A stretch of DNA of 45,667 nucleotides from a virus. Each line of letters begins with the position of its first letter. Within the stretch, counting starts at the first letter, position 1. A program made the translations under genes and the position numbers. Positions 6,389 through 14,208 of the stretch are shown here, piece by piece. The notes beneath the pieces are model-generated. The model saw nothing but the letters and a program-made list of their open reading frames with translations, had not been told where the DNA came from and made no database searches. The stretch covers positions 1-45,667 of the IMG/VR virus record IMGVR_UViG_3300007540_000022, one strand, 5' to 3'.

Positions 6389-8290
6389 ATGGCCGATACA
6401 AGCATATTTACAAGATTAAAGAGATTATTCTCTACGGATGTAATAATCCGCAATACCGGAGGAAATCAACTTAAAGTTTTAGACTTTGATGAATTTCAAC
6501 AAGCAGGTCAATTAGAAACTAATTCCATGGTTGATAGGTACAATCGTTTGTATACTACTAACTCAATAGGAATTTACAACCCTGGAATAAATTACCAAAC
6601 CCTTAGACCACAACTTTATAGGGATTACGAAGCTATGGATACTGATGCTATAGTAGCATCAGCCCTTGATATAATAGCTGATGAATCCACTCTTAAAAAT
6701 TCAATGGGTGAGGTGATCCAAATAAAAAGTTCTGATGAGCATTTACAAAAAATTCTATATAATTTATTTTATGATGTATTAAATATAGAATTTAATTTAT
6801 GGATGTGGGTTCGCCAAATGTGTAAGTATGGTGACTTTTTTCTTAAATTGGAAATAGCAGATAAATTTGGTGTATATAATGTTATACCTTATACTGCTTA
6901 TAATATCATAAGAGAAGAAAAAATTGGAGAAAATAAACATGATGTAGAAGTCAAATTTAAATTTGATCCTGATGGGTTAAGTGGGGGTGGTGAATACGGG
7001 GGTTACTATGGAACCTCAACCTCAACTTCAGACTATAACAATCGGAATGCTATTTACTTTGACAATTATGAAATTGCCCACTTTAGACTACTCTCAGATG
7101 TAAACTACCTCCCATATGGTAGAAGCTACATAGAACCCGCACGTAAACTCTTTAAACAGTATGTTTTAATGGAGGATGCTATGTTAGTACATAGAATTGT
7201 AAGAGCACCTGAAAAACGTATTTTTTATATAAATGTAGGAGCTATACCACCTGCTGAAATAGAAAACTTCATGCAGAAGACTATTTCAAAAATGAAACGC
7301 ACTCCCTATATGGATCAAGAAACTGGGGACTATAATCTCAAATATAACATGCAAAACATGTTAGAGGATTTTTATATTCCTATGAGAGGTAATGACACCA
7401 CTACTAAAATTGATACCACCCCAGGCTTACAATATGATGGAATTCAAGACGTTGAATACTTAAGAGATAAATTATTTGCAGCTCTTAAAGTACCAAAGGC
7501 ATTTTTAGGATATGATGAAAACACAGGAGGTAAAGCAACTTTAGCATCAGAAGATATTAGATTTGCACGCACTGTAGAACGTATCCAAAAGATCGTTCTC
7601 TCAGAATTATATAAAATTGCAGTTGTTCACCTCTACACCCAAGGTTATGATGGGGAAGAATTAACAAATTTCGAACTTAATTTAACTATACCTTCTATCA
7701 TTTATGAACAGGAGAGAGTTGTATTAATGAAAGAAAAAATGGACTTAGCAGCTCAAATGATGGAGACTAAGCTATTCCCTACAGACTTTATTTATGATCA
7801 CCTGTTTGATATGAGTGAAGATGAGTATGTAGAATTTAGAGATTTGGTTAGAGAGGATGCTAAACGTGCCTTCCGTAACGCGCAAATCGAAACCGAAGGA
7901 AACGATCCTCAAGAAACCGGAGCTTCATATGGTACTCCACATGATTTAGCTACTATGTATGGTAAAGGTAGATATTATGATGAACCTGATAATGTACCTA
8001 CTGATTATAATCAAAGTGATCTAGGCAGACCCAAAGAAAATTCATCAAATCGTAATACTCAAGATAACGCCTTTGGTAAAGATAGATTAGGTGTAAAGGC
8101 TATGAAAGGTGTTGAAAATGAGTCTGATTCTAGAAAATCTACATATAAAGGAAATTCTCCTTTAGCTTTAGAAGCCAAAACAACATATCTGCAGAATAAA
8201 GATATGCTTAAAAAAATACCTGTTAATCGCAAACAATTAGTATTTGAGCAAGATGAGTCATTATTAGATGAAGGTAACTTAAAGGAGTGA
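6389..8290 (+). CDS. Portal vertex protein (T4 gp20-like)
   Basis: A 633-residue portal protein forming the dodecameric ring through which DNA enters and to which the neck attaches. Recognisable portal segments are 'YNPGINYQTLRPQLYRDYEAMDTDAIVASALDI' (residues about 57-90, quoted only in part in the gene), 'EIAHFRLLSDVNYLPYGRS' and 'EPARKLFKQYVLMEDAMLV'. 'YRIVRAPEKR'-type and 'VPKAFLGYD' segments also match. The last 130 residues are polar, Glu/Asn-rich and probably disordered. Position immediately after terL and before the core/protease/capsid genes is canonical for T4-like phages. The ATG at 6389 is preceded by the intergenic motif rather than by a ribosome-binding purine tract. Confidence 0.93.
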   Translation: MADTSIFTRLKRLFSTDVIIRNTGGNQLKVLDFDEFQQAGQLETNSMVDRYNRLYTTNSIGIYNPGINYQTLRPQLYRDYEAMDTDAIVASALDIIADESTLKNSMGEVIQIKSSDEHLQKILYNLFYDVLNIEFNLWMWVRQMCKYGDFFLKLEIADKFGVYNVIPYTAYNIIREEKIGENKHDVEVKFKFDPDGLSGGGEYGGYYGTSTSTSDYNNRNAIYFDNYEIAHFRLLSDVNYLPYGRSYIEPARKLFKQYVLMEDAMLVHRIVRAPEKRIFYINVGAIPPAEIENFMQKTISKMKRTPYMDQETGDYNLKYNMQNMLEDFYIPMRGNDTTTKIDTTPGLQYDGIQDVEYLRDKLFAALKVPKAFLGYDENTGGKATLASEDIRFARTVERIQKIVLSELYKIAVVHLYTQGYDGEELTNFELNLTIPSIIYEQERVVLMKEKMDLAAQMMETKLFPTDFIYDHLFDMSEDEYVEFRDLVREDAKRAFRNAQIETEGNDPQETGASYGTPHDLATMYGKGRYYDEPDNVPTDYNQSDLGRPKENSSNRNTQDNAFGKDRLGVKAMKGVENESDSRKSTYKGNSPLALEAKTTYLQNKDMLKKIPVNRKQLVFEQDESLLDEGNLKE

Positions 8291-8299
8291 AAATCTTTA

Positions 8300-8310
8300 T
8301 ATATTTATAA
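8300..8310 (+). promoter_or_regulatory. Intergenic motif TATATTTATAA
   Basis: A copy of the recurring motif, 12 bases before the ATG at 8323 and in the 32-base gap after the portal gene. Confidence 0.55.
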
Positions 8311-8322
8311 AAAAGCCCATCG

Positions 8323-9180
8323 ATGAGAATCAAACATTCTAAGTATAAAAACACCGGCCTTTTATTTGAGCTTTTAGTAAGACAGATAACTGCTGATGCC
8401 CTATCAGGAGGTGAATCTGCCTCACTTAAAATTCTAAAAAAATCATTTGCTAAGACTGAATTAGGAAAAGAATATAAACTTTACGAAACTTTATTTAAAA
8501 ATAAAAATATTAGTGAAACCAAAGCTGAAATTACACTAAATACTTTATTAGAAGCTGCTCGAAAATTAAATAGGAGTACCTTAAGAAGGGAAAAATACAA
8601 TTTAATAAACGAGATTCGTAAAAATTATAATTTAGAGGAATTTTTTAAACACCAAGTTCCTAATTATAAAGGATACGCTGCATTATATAAATTAGTAGAA
8701 ATCTACAACTCAGACAAACTATCTGAAACTGATGAAATTATTTCTAATAAAGTAACTATATTAGAAAACTTAACAGAAAAAATAGTAAATGAAAAAAAAG
8801 TTAAAGAAAACTTAATAGAAGAATTTGGTAAGTATGATAAAGATTTAAGAATTCTTACTTACAAAGTAATGCTTGAAAAATTTAATGGTAAATACTCTAA
8901 TTTAAATGAAGGGCAAAAAGAAATTCTTAGAGAATTCATTAACTCTATTGATAATACTCCACGTTTAAAAGAAATATATAATACTAAAATTGCTGAAGTG
9001 AAAGTGACACTAAATACTCAAGCTGAAAAAGTAGAAGATAGTGTTACTAAAATTAAATTGTTGGAAGTAGTAAAATTGCTTAAAGAAATAGATAAAGGTT
9101 CAAGAATTAACAATAATGATTTAATTAACCTCCTACAGTATTATGAATTAACTGAGGAATTATCTAAAACAACTAAATAA
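8323..9180 (+). CDS. Conserved head-module protein, unknown function
   Basis: A 285-residue, Lys/Glu-rich, mostly helical protein. The N-terminus 'MRIKHSKYKNTGLLFELLVRQ' is a conserved opening that I associate with a protein found between portal and protease genes in marine T4-like phages. The rest is a run of helices without catalytic motifs. T4 carries prohead-core proteins 67 and 68 in this slot, but this protein is longer and I see no direct similarity. It probably contributes to prohead assembly, an inference from position only. Its stop overlaps the next ATG (TAATG). Confidence 0.65.
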   Translation: MRIKHSKYKNTGLLFELLVRQITADALSGGESASLKILKKSFAKTELGKEYKLYETLFKNKNISETKAEITLNTLLEAARKLNRSTLRREKYNLINEIRKNYNLEEFFKHQVPNYKGYAALYKLVEIYNSDKLSETDEIISNKVTILENLTEKIVNEKKVKENLIEEFGKYDKDLRILTYKVMLEKFNGKYSNLNEGQKEILREFINSIDNTPRLKEIYNTKIAEVKVTLNTQAEKVEDSVTKIKLLEVVKLLKEIDKGSRINNNDLINLLQYYELTEELSKTTK

Positions 9181-9707
9181 TGGCTGAAATTATTAAACCT
9201 AAAGATTTATCACCTGAATTCCTTAAAAGGGTTGAAGATCGGTATGGGGAAGTTAATGTTGAAGAAGATTTCTTTAGCCCGAACTTAGCTACTTATTACA
9301 AATATAACCCCAAATATAAATCAGAAGGAGGAGGCAAAGAACATCTAGTATTGCGTTTAGCTAGTTTTGTTGACTTATATAAAAATCTAGGACAAGCCAA
9401 AAACTCAGCTAAATCCCTTTATTCAAGCCCCGATTTAAAAGGAGATGTACCCTTTCAAAAAGAAGCTAACCAAGTAATTGATACATTTAACTCATTTAGG
9501 ACTTATTTTAGAAAAAATTATCCGGATCAATACTCCTTAGTAAAAAGTAGCATTAAAGAAATGGCAGGAATGGGGTACAATACTCCTTATGCGTTTGGTA
9601 AAGCCAATACCTCTCAATACACCTCAATAGGATACAAACCCGTTAATCAAAAAGAACTTAGAAAAAAATCTAAAGCCGTTGATTATATAGATTTGTATAA
9701 AGATTAA
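9180..9707 (+). CDS. Hypothetical head-module protein
   Basis: A 175-residue soluble protein with no recognised domain. It has a mixed helical N-terminal half containing 'VVRLASFVDLYKNLG'-like hydrophobic positions, a central 'DTFNSFRTYFRKNYP' segment, and a Gly/Tyr-rich C-terminal part (MGYNTPYAFGKANTSQY). It starts on the last base of the preceding stop, implying coupling, and precedes the core proteins. A structural or assembly role in the head is inferred from context alone. Confidence 0.55.
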   Translation: MAEIIKPKDLSPEFLKRVEDRYGEVNVEEDFFSPNLATYYKYNPKYKSEGGGKEHLVLRLASFVDLYKNLGQAKNSAKSLYSSPDLKGDVPFQKEANQVIDTFNSFRTYFRKNYPDQYSLVKSSIKEMAGMGYNTPYAFGKANTSQYTSIGYKPVNQKELRKKSKAVDYIDLYKD

Positions 9708-9716
9708 TATTTATCA
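9706..9716 (+). promoter_or_regulatory. Intergenic motif AATATTTATCA
   Basis: A copy of the recurring motif beginning inside the upstream TAA stop and ending 2 bases before the ATG at 9719. Confidence 0.55.
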
Positions 9717-9718
9717 CC

Positions 9719-10570
9719 ATGTCAAGCAATATCATATATAATTTTAAAAACTATTTAGCAGAAGCGGAAACGAAATCTACTAAAAAGAAAGCTACTAAAA
9801 AGAAAGCTACTAAAAAAGCAAACGAGCAGGATACTAAAGGGTGGGATTATGAAGACCATAAACTTTTTAATAATCTAAACCCTGGCCAGCTTCATAATGG
9901 GGTATCTTTTGAAATTAGACAAAACCCTAAACTCCACAAAGATGAAGCTATAGACATAGTAGTTAAAAAATTAGGAGAAGACCCTACATACTATATGAAA
10001 AATGCAGCATTTCAAGTTGATGGTATAGGTTATGAAGAATCTAAATTACAAGAAGAACCTAAAGGTGAACATAAATCCTCCGGCTATGGAGATATAAAAG
10101 AAAATAACATGAAAAAGTCCGAACAATTAAAAGAACTATTAGAAGAAGCAGTAGCAGGTATCCCCTCAATAGGAAACCCATTTGCAGAACGCAAACAAAC
10201 CTCTTATGAAACTAAATTTGAAGCTTATTTATCCGAGAATGCTAGAACAGATGCCGAAGAAGAGGGCTATTTAGATGGCATGAAAGACGAAAAGAAAGAT
10301 AAGAAAAAAGAAGCTAAGAAAGAGGGCCGAATGGGTATGAAAGACATTATGAAAGAAGCAAAACGTCTAGGAGAAGTAGCTAAAAAAAGAGTTGAAGCTA
10401 AAATCTACGAAAGAGCTATTGCTGAAAGAAAAAGTGCTCTTATGGTAAACGAAGATGAATCTATTTCTGAATTCATTAACCAATCAGCAGTACAATCAGT
10501 CCAAAAAGAAGTTGCTTTATTAGAAAAAAAGTTAATGGAAGTAACGGCTGACGCTAATACTATGGGATAA
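9719..10570 (+). CDS. Prohead-core/scaffold-like protein with shared ENARTDAEEEGYLDG cassette
   Basis: A 283-residue, strongly charged protein. An early Lys-rich tandem tract (TKKKATKKKATKKA, about residues 20-33, encoded by a roughly 15-base repeat at 9778-9819) is followed by an ordered-looking stretch (WDYEDHKLFNNLNPGQL to FQVDGIGYEESKL). Then comes an acidic and basic helical region. Residues 173-192 carry the cassette ENARTDAEEEGYLDGMKDEK, which is identical at DNA level to a segment in the downstream scaffold. The C-terminal 90 residues are long charged helices. It lies directly before the protease, with stop/ATG overlap. I infer a core protein processed or removed by gp21. The cassette may be a docking or cleavage tag. 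Confidence 0.6.
   Translation: MSSNIIYNFKNYLAEAETKSTKKKATKKKATKKANEQDTKGWDYEDHKLFNNLNPGQLHNGVSFEIRQNPKLHKDEAIDIVVKKLGEDPTYYMKNAAFQVDGIGYEESKLQEEPKGEHKSSGYGDIKENNMKKSEQLKELLEEAVAGIPSIGNPFAERKQTSYETKFEAYLSENARTDAEEEGYLDGMKDEKKDKKKEAKKEGRMGMKDIMKEAKRLGEVAKKRVEAKIYERAIAERKSALMVNEDESISEFINQSAVQSVQKEVALLEKKLMEVTADANTMG
10235..10294 (+). repeat. 60-base coding repeat, copy 1
   Basis: This copy encodes ENARTDAEEEGYLDGMKDEK. It is identical over all 60 bases to the copy at 11682-11741, which lies in a different gene. It is also close to the copy at 12021-12080. Confidence 0.9.
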
Positions 10571-11187
10571 TGAGACAGACCCTCATAGATACTCAGTTTT
10601 TTAAAATTGCACCCCAAGCAATTACCGAAGCCCTTAAAACGGATAATGGTAATTTAATAGTTGAGGGTAGACTACAAACCGCCGAAACAAAAAACGGTAA
10701 TGGTAGGTACTATCCTAGAGAAATTTTAGAAAGAGAAGTAAAAAACTATATTGATGGTCCTATTAAAGAAAATAGAGCATTAGGTGAATTGGATCACCCT
10801 GATTCCTCTATTATCAATTTAAAAAATGTTTCACATAATATAAAAAATATCCGTTGGGAAGGTGATGATGTAGTAGGCACTATTGAAATCCTCCCCACCC
10901 CATCAGGTAATATTCTAACAGAGTTATTCCGAAACGGGATTACAGTCGGTGTTTCATCTAGAGGAATGGGTAGTTTACAACCTAATTCTAATGGAGTCCA
11001 AGAAGTACAAGATGATTTCGAATTACTATGTTGGGATTTTGTATCAACTCCCTCTACCCCAGGAGCATATGTCCACCCTATAAGTGAAGGTTTAGACCCC
11101 TCTACTACGGTTCCCAACACATATCATAAAATAAACGAAATTATTACAGAGATCCTTTGTAATAATGGACAGTGCCCTATTATATAA
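10570..11187 (+). CDS. Prohead core protease (T4 gp21-like, peptidase U9/S78 type)
   Basis: A 205-residue serine protease that matures the prohead by cleaving scaffold and capsid N-termini. The herpesvirus-assemblin-like fold is signalled by 'LIVEGRLQTAETKNGNGRYYP' near the start. The catalytic His lies in LGELDHP (H76) and the catalytic Ser in VGVSSRGMGS (S129 or S130), followed by 'DFELLCWDFVSTPSTPGAYV'. Size matches the gp21 family. It starts on the last base of the preceding stop codon and is flanked by core proteins, as in T4. A terminator follows 23 bases after its stop. Confidence 0.93.
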   Translation: MRQTLIDTQFFKIAPQAITEALKTDNGNLIVEGRLQTAETKNGNGRYYPREILEREVKNYIDGPIKENRALGELDHPDSSIINLKNVSHNIKNIRWEGDDVVGTIEILPTPSGNILTELFRNGITVGVSSRGMGSLQPNSNGVQEVQDDFELLCWDFVSTPSTPGAYVHPISEGLDPSTTVPNTYHKINEIITEILCNNGQCPII

Positions 11188-11210
11188 TTTTTTCTAGGTA
11201 TAGAAGAGTA

Positions 11211-11245
11211 AGAGAGATGCAAGAAATTGTGTCTCTCTTTTTTTC
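11211..11245 (+). terminator. Rho-independent terminator after prohead protease
   Basis: Stem AGAGAGATGCAA / TTGTGTCTCTCT (12 pairs with two G-T wobbles) closed by a GAAA tetraloop, then a run of seven T (11238-11244). It separates the protease unit from the scaffold-capsid unit. Confidence 0.85.
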
Positions 11246-11247
11246 TA

Positions 11248-11258
11248 TATATTTATCA
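11248..11258 (+). promoter_or_regulatory. Intergenic motif TATATTTATCA at head of a long leader
   Basis: A copy of the recurring motif just after the terminator. Unlike all other copies it lies about 100 bases before the next ATG (11358), leaving a structured leader in between. Confidence 0.5.
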
Positions 11259-11265
11259 CAAGAAT

Positions 11266-11338
11266 ATGTTGTCAGTCTATACAACATTTGATTTAAATTA
11301 TTAATCACTATTACGCTTCTACAGAATAAGCGTATTTT
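11266..11338 (+). promoter_or_regulatory. Structured 5' leader of the scaffold-capsid transcript
   Basis: Two perfect 7-base inverted repeats occur in a row. ATGTTGT / ACAACAT at 11266-11272 and 11281-11287 has an 8-base loop. TACGCTT / AAGCGTA at 11312-11318 and 11328-11334 is followed by TTTT. The second could act as a weak terminator or as a translation/stability element for the most highly expressed genes. Function is inferred. Confidence 0.45.
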
Positions 11339-11357
11339 CCAAAAAAATTTAGGAACA

Positions 11358-12455
11358 ATGGCAAATAGAAATTTGTTAGAAGAAGCTATTGCTGATGCAA
11401 AAGCTGTCAGAGAAACTGCTATCGCTAATGCGAAAGCAGCTTTAGAAGAAGCCTTCACACCTCATCTTAAAGACATGCTTTCTGAGAAAATCCACGAAAT
11501 GGAGGAACTCGACGAAAAGAAAGAATACATGACTAAAAAAGAAAAGGCAGAAGGAGATGATCGCACTTACGATAATAAGGCGGAAGCCGAAACTATGAAG
11601 ATGCGAAAAATCAAAGAGGAAGAGGAACTCGATGAGGAATTCAACCTTGATGAAATTCTAGCTGAGCTAGAAGGTTTAGATGAGAATGCTAGAACAGATG
11701 CCGAAGAAGAGGGCTATTTAGATGGCATGAAAGACGAAAAGGAAGATTTATCAGAGGAATCAGAAGCTGAACGCGCTGACGTAGACAAGTTTGAATACGA
11801 AAAGGGCAAAGAAGCAGGTGAGGACGATGATGAAATTGATCTGGACGATATGAGTGAAGAGGAATTAAAAGCTATGATCGAAGATGTAATCGAAGACATG
11901 GTATCCTCAGGCGACTTAGAAGCAGGCGGAGACGCTGTTGAATTTGTTGATGACGAAGAGGAAATTGAAGATGTAGACGTAACAGTTGATGTTACTGATA
12001 CTGAAGAAATTGAATTGGAAGAAAATGCTAGAACAGATGCCGAAGAAGAAGGCTATCTAGATGGAAAGGCTGATGAAAAGAAGAAGCTTGAAAAAGATCT
12101 TAAAGAATCCCAATCCGCAATTTCTCATTTACGTTCTGAACTTAATGAAGTCAATTTATTAAATTCCAAGTTACTCTATACTAATAAGATTTTCAAGGCT
12201 AAAACCTTAACAGAAAATCAGAAAATTAAGGTTTTAAAGGCTTTTGATAGAGCCGAAACAGTAAAAGAAGCTAAAGCTATTTATTCTACTCTTAGCGAAA
12301 ACTTAGTTGTTAAATCTCCTAAGTCTAATATAAGAGAAGCAATGGGTATGGCTTCCAAGCCTGCAGGTGTAGCTCCAAAACGCCCTCTAACTGAGAATAT
12401 CATTCCAGAGGATGCTATGGTGTCACGCTTTAAAAGATTAGCAGGTATTAATTAA
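11358..12455 (+). CDS. Prohead scaffold/core protein (T4 gp22-like)
   Basis: A 365-residue, very acidic protein. After an amphipathic N-terminal helix (NLLEEAIADAKAVRETAIANAKAAL) it is dominated by Glu/Asp tracts (about 40-240), typical of internal scaffold that is later degraded. Two copies of ENARTDAEEEGYLDG occur at about residues 109-123 and 222-236. The C-terminal 120 residues form a coiled coil ('LEKDLKESQSAISHLRSEL') and end in 'VSRFKRLAGIN', like the conserved tail of gp22-type scaffolds in marine T4-like phages. Position between the gp21 and gp23 homologues supports gp22. Cleavage by gp21 is expected from the family. Confidence 0.8.
   Translation: MANRNLLEEAIADAKAVRETAIANAKAALEEAFTPHLKDMLSEKIHEMEELDEKKEYMTKKEKAEGDDRTYDNKAEAETMKMRKIKEEEELDEEFNLDEILAELEGLDENARTDAEEEGYLDGMKDEKEDLSEESEAERADVDKFEYEKGKEAGEDDDEIDLDDMSEEELKAMIEDVIEDMVSSGDLEAGGDAVEFVDDEEEIEDVDVTVDVTDTEEIELEENARTDAEEEGYLDGKADEKKKLEKDLKESQSAISHLRSELNEVNLLNSKLLYTNKIFKAKTLTENQKIKVLKAFDRAETVKEAKAIYSTLSENLVVKSPKSNIREAMGMASKPAGVAPKRPLTENIIPEDAMVSRFKRLAGIN
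11682..11741 (+). repeat. 60-base coding repeat, copy 2
   Basis: Exact duplicate of 10235-10294, here within the gp22-like scaffold gene and in the same reading register. Confidence 0.9.
12021..12080 (+). repeat. 60-base coding repeat, copy 3 (diverged)
   Basis: This copy encodes ENARTDAEEEGYLDGKADEK. It shares the first 15 residues with copies 1 and 2 but carries several silent changes and two changed residues, so it is the older copy. Confidence 0.85.
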
Positions 12456-12479
12456 TTTTAAACTTTAAAAACAAACAAA

Positions 12480-14117
12480 ATGTCAAATTTAAATTCTCTT
12501 TTAGAGAGCGCAAATCAGTGGAAAAACGTCCAATCGGACTCCGCTAGATTAGCTAACAAATGGAATCAGACAGGATTGTTAGAAGGACTCAATAGTGAGA
12601 CTGACAAAAACAATATGGCTTTGATTCTCGAAAACCAAGCTAAACAGCTTGTTGTTGAATCTTCACAAACTGGTGGTGGTGTAGCAGGTGCTTCATTTAC
12701 TCCTGGAACAGGTGAACAATGGGCAGGAGTTGCTCTTCCTTTGGTAAGAAAAGTATTCGGTATGATTGCTGCGAAAGATTTCGTAAGTGTTCAACCTATG
12801 AGCTTACCTTCAGGACTTGTTTTCTTCCTCGATTTTCAATATGGAACAGCTAAGTCTGGTTCTAAATTCAATGTAGGTGGTGATGTATTTGGTGCAGGCT
12901 CTATGTATGGTGTTACTAACACTGAGGGTGCCCCTACTGATGGTTTATACGGTGCAGGTAAGTGGACTTACTCTACCAATGTAACTTCATCAGGCCCAAT
13001 TGCAACCGCTGCGAGTATCAGCTCAGCCTCATGGGCCGAAGTTGGATTCGACTCAGCGTTATCTGCTTCTATTGCAGGAACTGCTAGTACCTTAAAGAGA
13101 CTAGTATTCAACTCATCATCATTCGCCTTCCCAGACCTTGATGGTGTTAGAGGATTCGTTGTAGACGGTACTAGTGTTGGAGTTAATATTCCTCAATACA
13201 ATTATGCCTCAGGAAGTGCTAATGATATTGTTTTATACGTTCAAGGTACCGCGGGTGCCACTGACCCAACTGCCTTTACTATCACTTATGTACAGGCACC
13301 ACAGGATAACCGAAGAGGTGATTTCGAAGATGGTAACACCACTTTGAACGGAAATAACAGCCCGATCGATATCCCAGAAATCAACATTAAGATGAAGTCT
13401 GAAGCAATCGTTGCTAAGACTAAGAAACTTAAGGCTGTATGGACTCCAGAATTTGCTCAAGATTTGAACGCTTACCATTCTTTGGATGCTGAAGCTGAAT
13501 TGACAAGCATCATGAGTGAGTACATTGCTCTTGAAATTGATTTGGAGATCCTAGGTATGTTAATTGAAAATGCTCTTACTACTGACTACTGGTCAGCTAG
13601 GAACAATGAAACATTTGATGCTAGTGGTGAAACCAACAATGGTACTTTCTATAATACTCAAGGTCAATGGTTCCAAACTCTCGGTACTAAGTTAAACAAG
13701 GTATCTAACAAGATTCACCAATTAACTTTGAGAGGAGGTGCTAACTTTATGGTATGTTCTCCAACAATCGGTACTATCTTGGAATCAATCCCAGGATTTG
13801 CTGCTACAGATGGAGCGGATGCTGATACTATGAACTACGCGTTTGGTATCCAAAAAGTAGGTAACTTAAACACCAAGTTTGATGTTTATAAGAACCCATA
13901 TATGACTGAAAACACTATCCTATTAGGATTTAGAGGTTCTCAGTTCTTGGAAACAGGTGCTACTTTTGCTCCTTATATTCCATTGATCATGACTCCTCTT
14001 GTATACGATCCACAGACCTTCACTCCACGTAAAGGCCTCTTGACTCGCTATGCTAAGAAGATGTTAAGACCTGAATACTATGCTAAGATCTATGTGAACG
14101 GTTTGAATACCCTCTAA
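12480..14117 (+). CDS. Major capsid protein (T4 gp23-like)
   Basis: A 545-residue major head protein with the HK97-type fold. The N-terminal 60 residues are a helical propeptide expected to be removed by the prohead protease. Candidate (I/L/V)-x-E sites are ILE at 49-51 and VVE at 58-60, just before the Gly-rich SSQTGGG segment. 'WAGVALPLVRKVFGMIAAKDFVSVQPM' and 'FFLDFQYG' (about 80-120) are hallmark gp23 segments. 'DLEILGMLIENA', 'FMVCSPTIGTILESIPGF' and the C-terminal 'RYAKKMLRPEYYAKIYV' also match. It lies 24 bases after the scaffold gene without its own motif, so it is probably co-transcribed from 11248 onward. A strong terminator follows. Confidence 0.95.
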   Translation: MSNLNSLLESANQWKNVQSDSARLANKWNQTGLLEGLNSETDKNNMALILENQAKQLVVESSQTGGGVAGASFTPGTGEQWAGVALPLVRKVFGMIAAKDFVSVQPMSLPSGLVFFLDFQYGTAKSGSKFNVGGDVFGAGSMYGVTNTEGAPTDGLYGAGKWTYSTNVTSSGPIATAASISSASWAEVGFDSALSASIAGTASTLKRLVFNSSSFAFPDLDGVRGFVVDGTSVGVNIPQYNYASGSANDIVLYVQGTAGATDPTAFTITYVQAPQDNRRGDFEDGNTTLNGNNSPIDIPEINIKMKSEAIVAKTKKLKAVWTPEFAQDLNAYHSLDAEAELTSIMSEYIALEIDLEILGMLIENALTTDYWSARNNETFDASGETNNGTFYNTQGQWFQTLGTKLNKVSNKIHQLTLRGGANFMVCSPTIGTILESIPGFAATDGADADTMNYAFGIQKVGNLNTKFDVYKNPYMTENTILLGFRGSQFLETGATFAPYIPLIMTPLVYDPQTFTPRKGLLTRYAKKMLRPEYYAKIYVNGLNTL

Positions 14118-14141
14118 TTAGACTTTAGAATATACTAAGAG

Positions 14142-14168
14142 AAAGCCCCGCTTATGCGGGGCTTTTTT
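14142..14168 (+). terminator. Strong rho-independent terminator after the capsid gene
   Basis: A perfect 10-base stem AAAGCCCCGC / GCGGGGCTTT with a TTAT loop, followed by TTTTTT. Flanking A-rich sequence on the other side would let it work in both directions. Confidence 0.93.
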
Positions 14169-14179
14169 ATTCTCTAGTA

Positions 14180-14196
14180 GTATACTATATGTATAC
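14180..14196 (+). promoter_or_regulatory. Twin GTATAC palindromes before the enzyme cassette
   Basis: Two copies of the palindromic hexamer GTATAC at 14180-14185 and 14191-14196, spaced 11 bases apart (one helical turn), lie 13 bases before the ATG at 14209. The usual intergenic motif is absent here. It may be an operator or a different promoter class; this is inference. Confidence 0.35.
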
Positions 14197-14208
14197 ACGT
14201 AATTAAAA

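Noticed and set aside
11180-11458. - strand open frame across the protease-scaffold gap
   Set aside because: It is antisense to terminator, leader and scaffold coding sequence, and its protein shows low-complexity composition with no known pattern.
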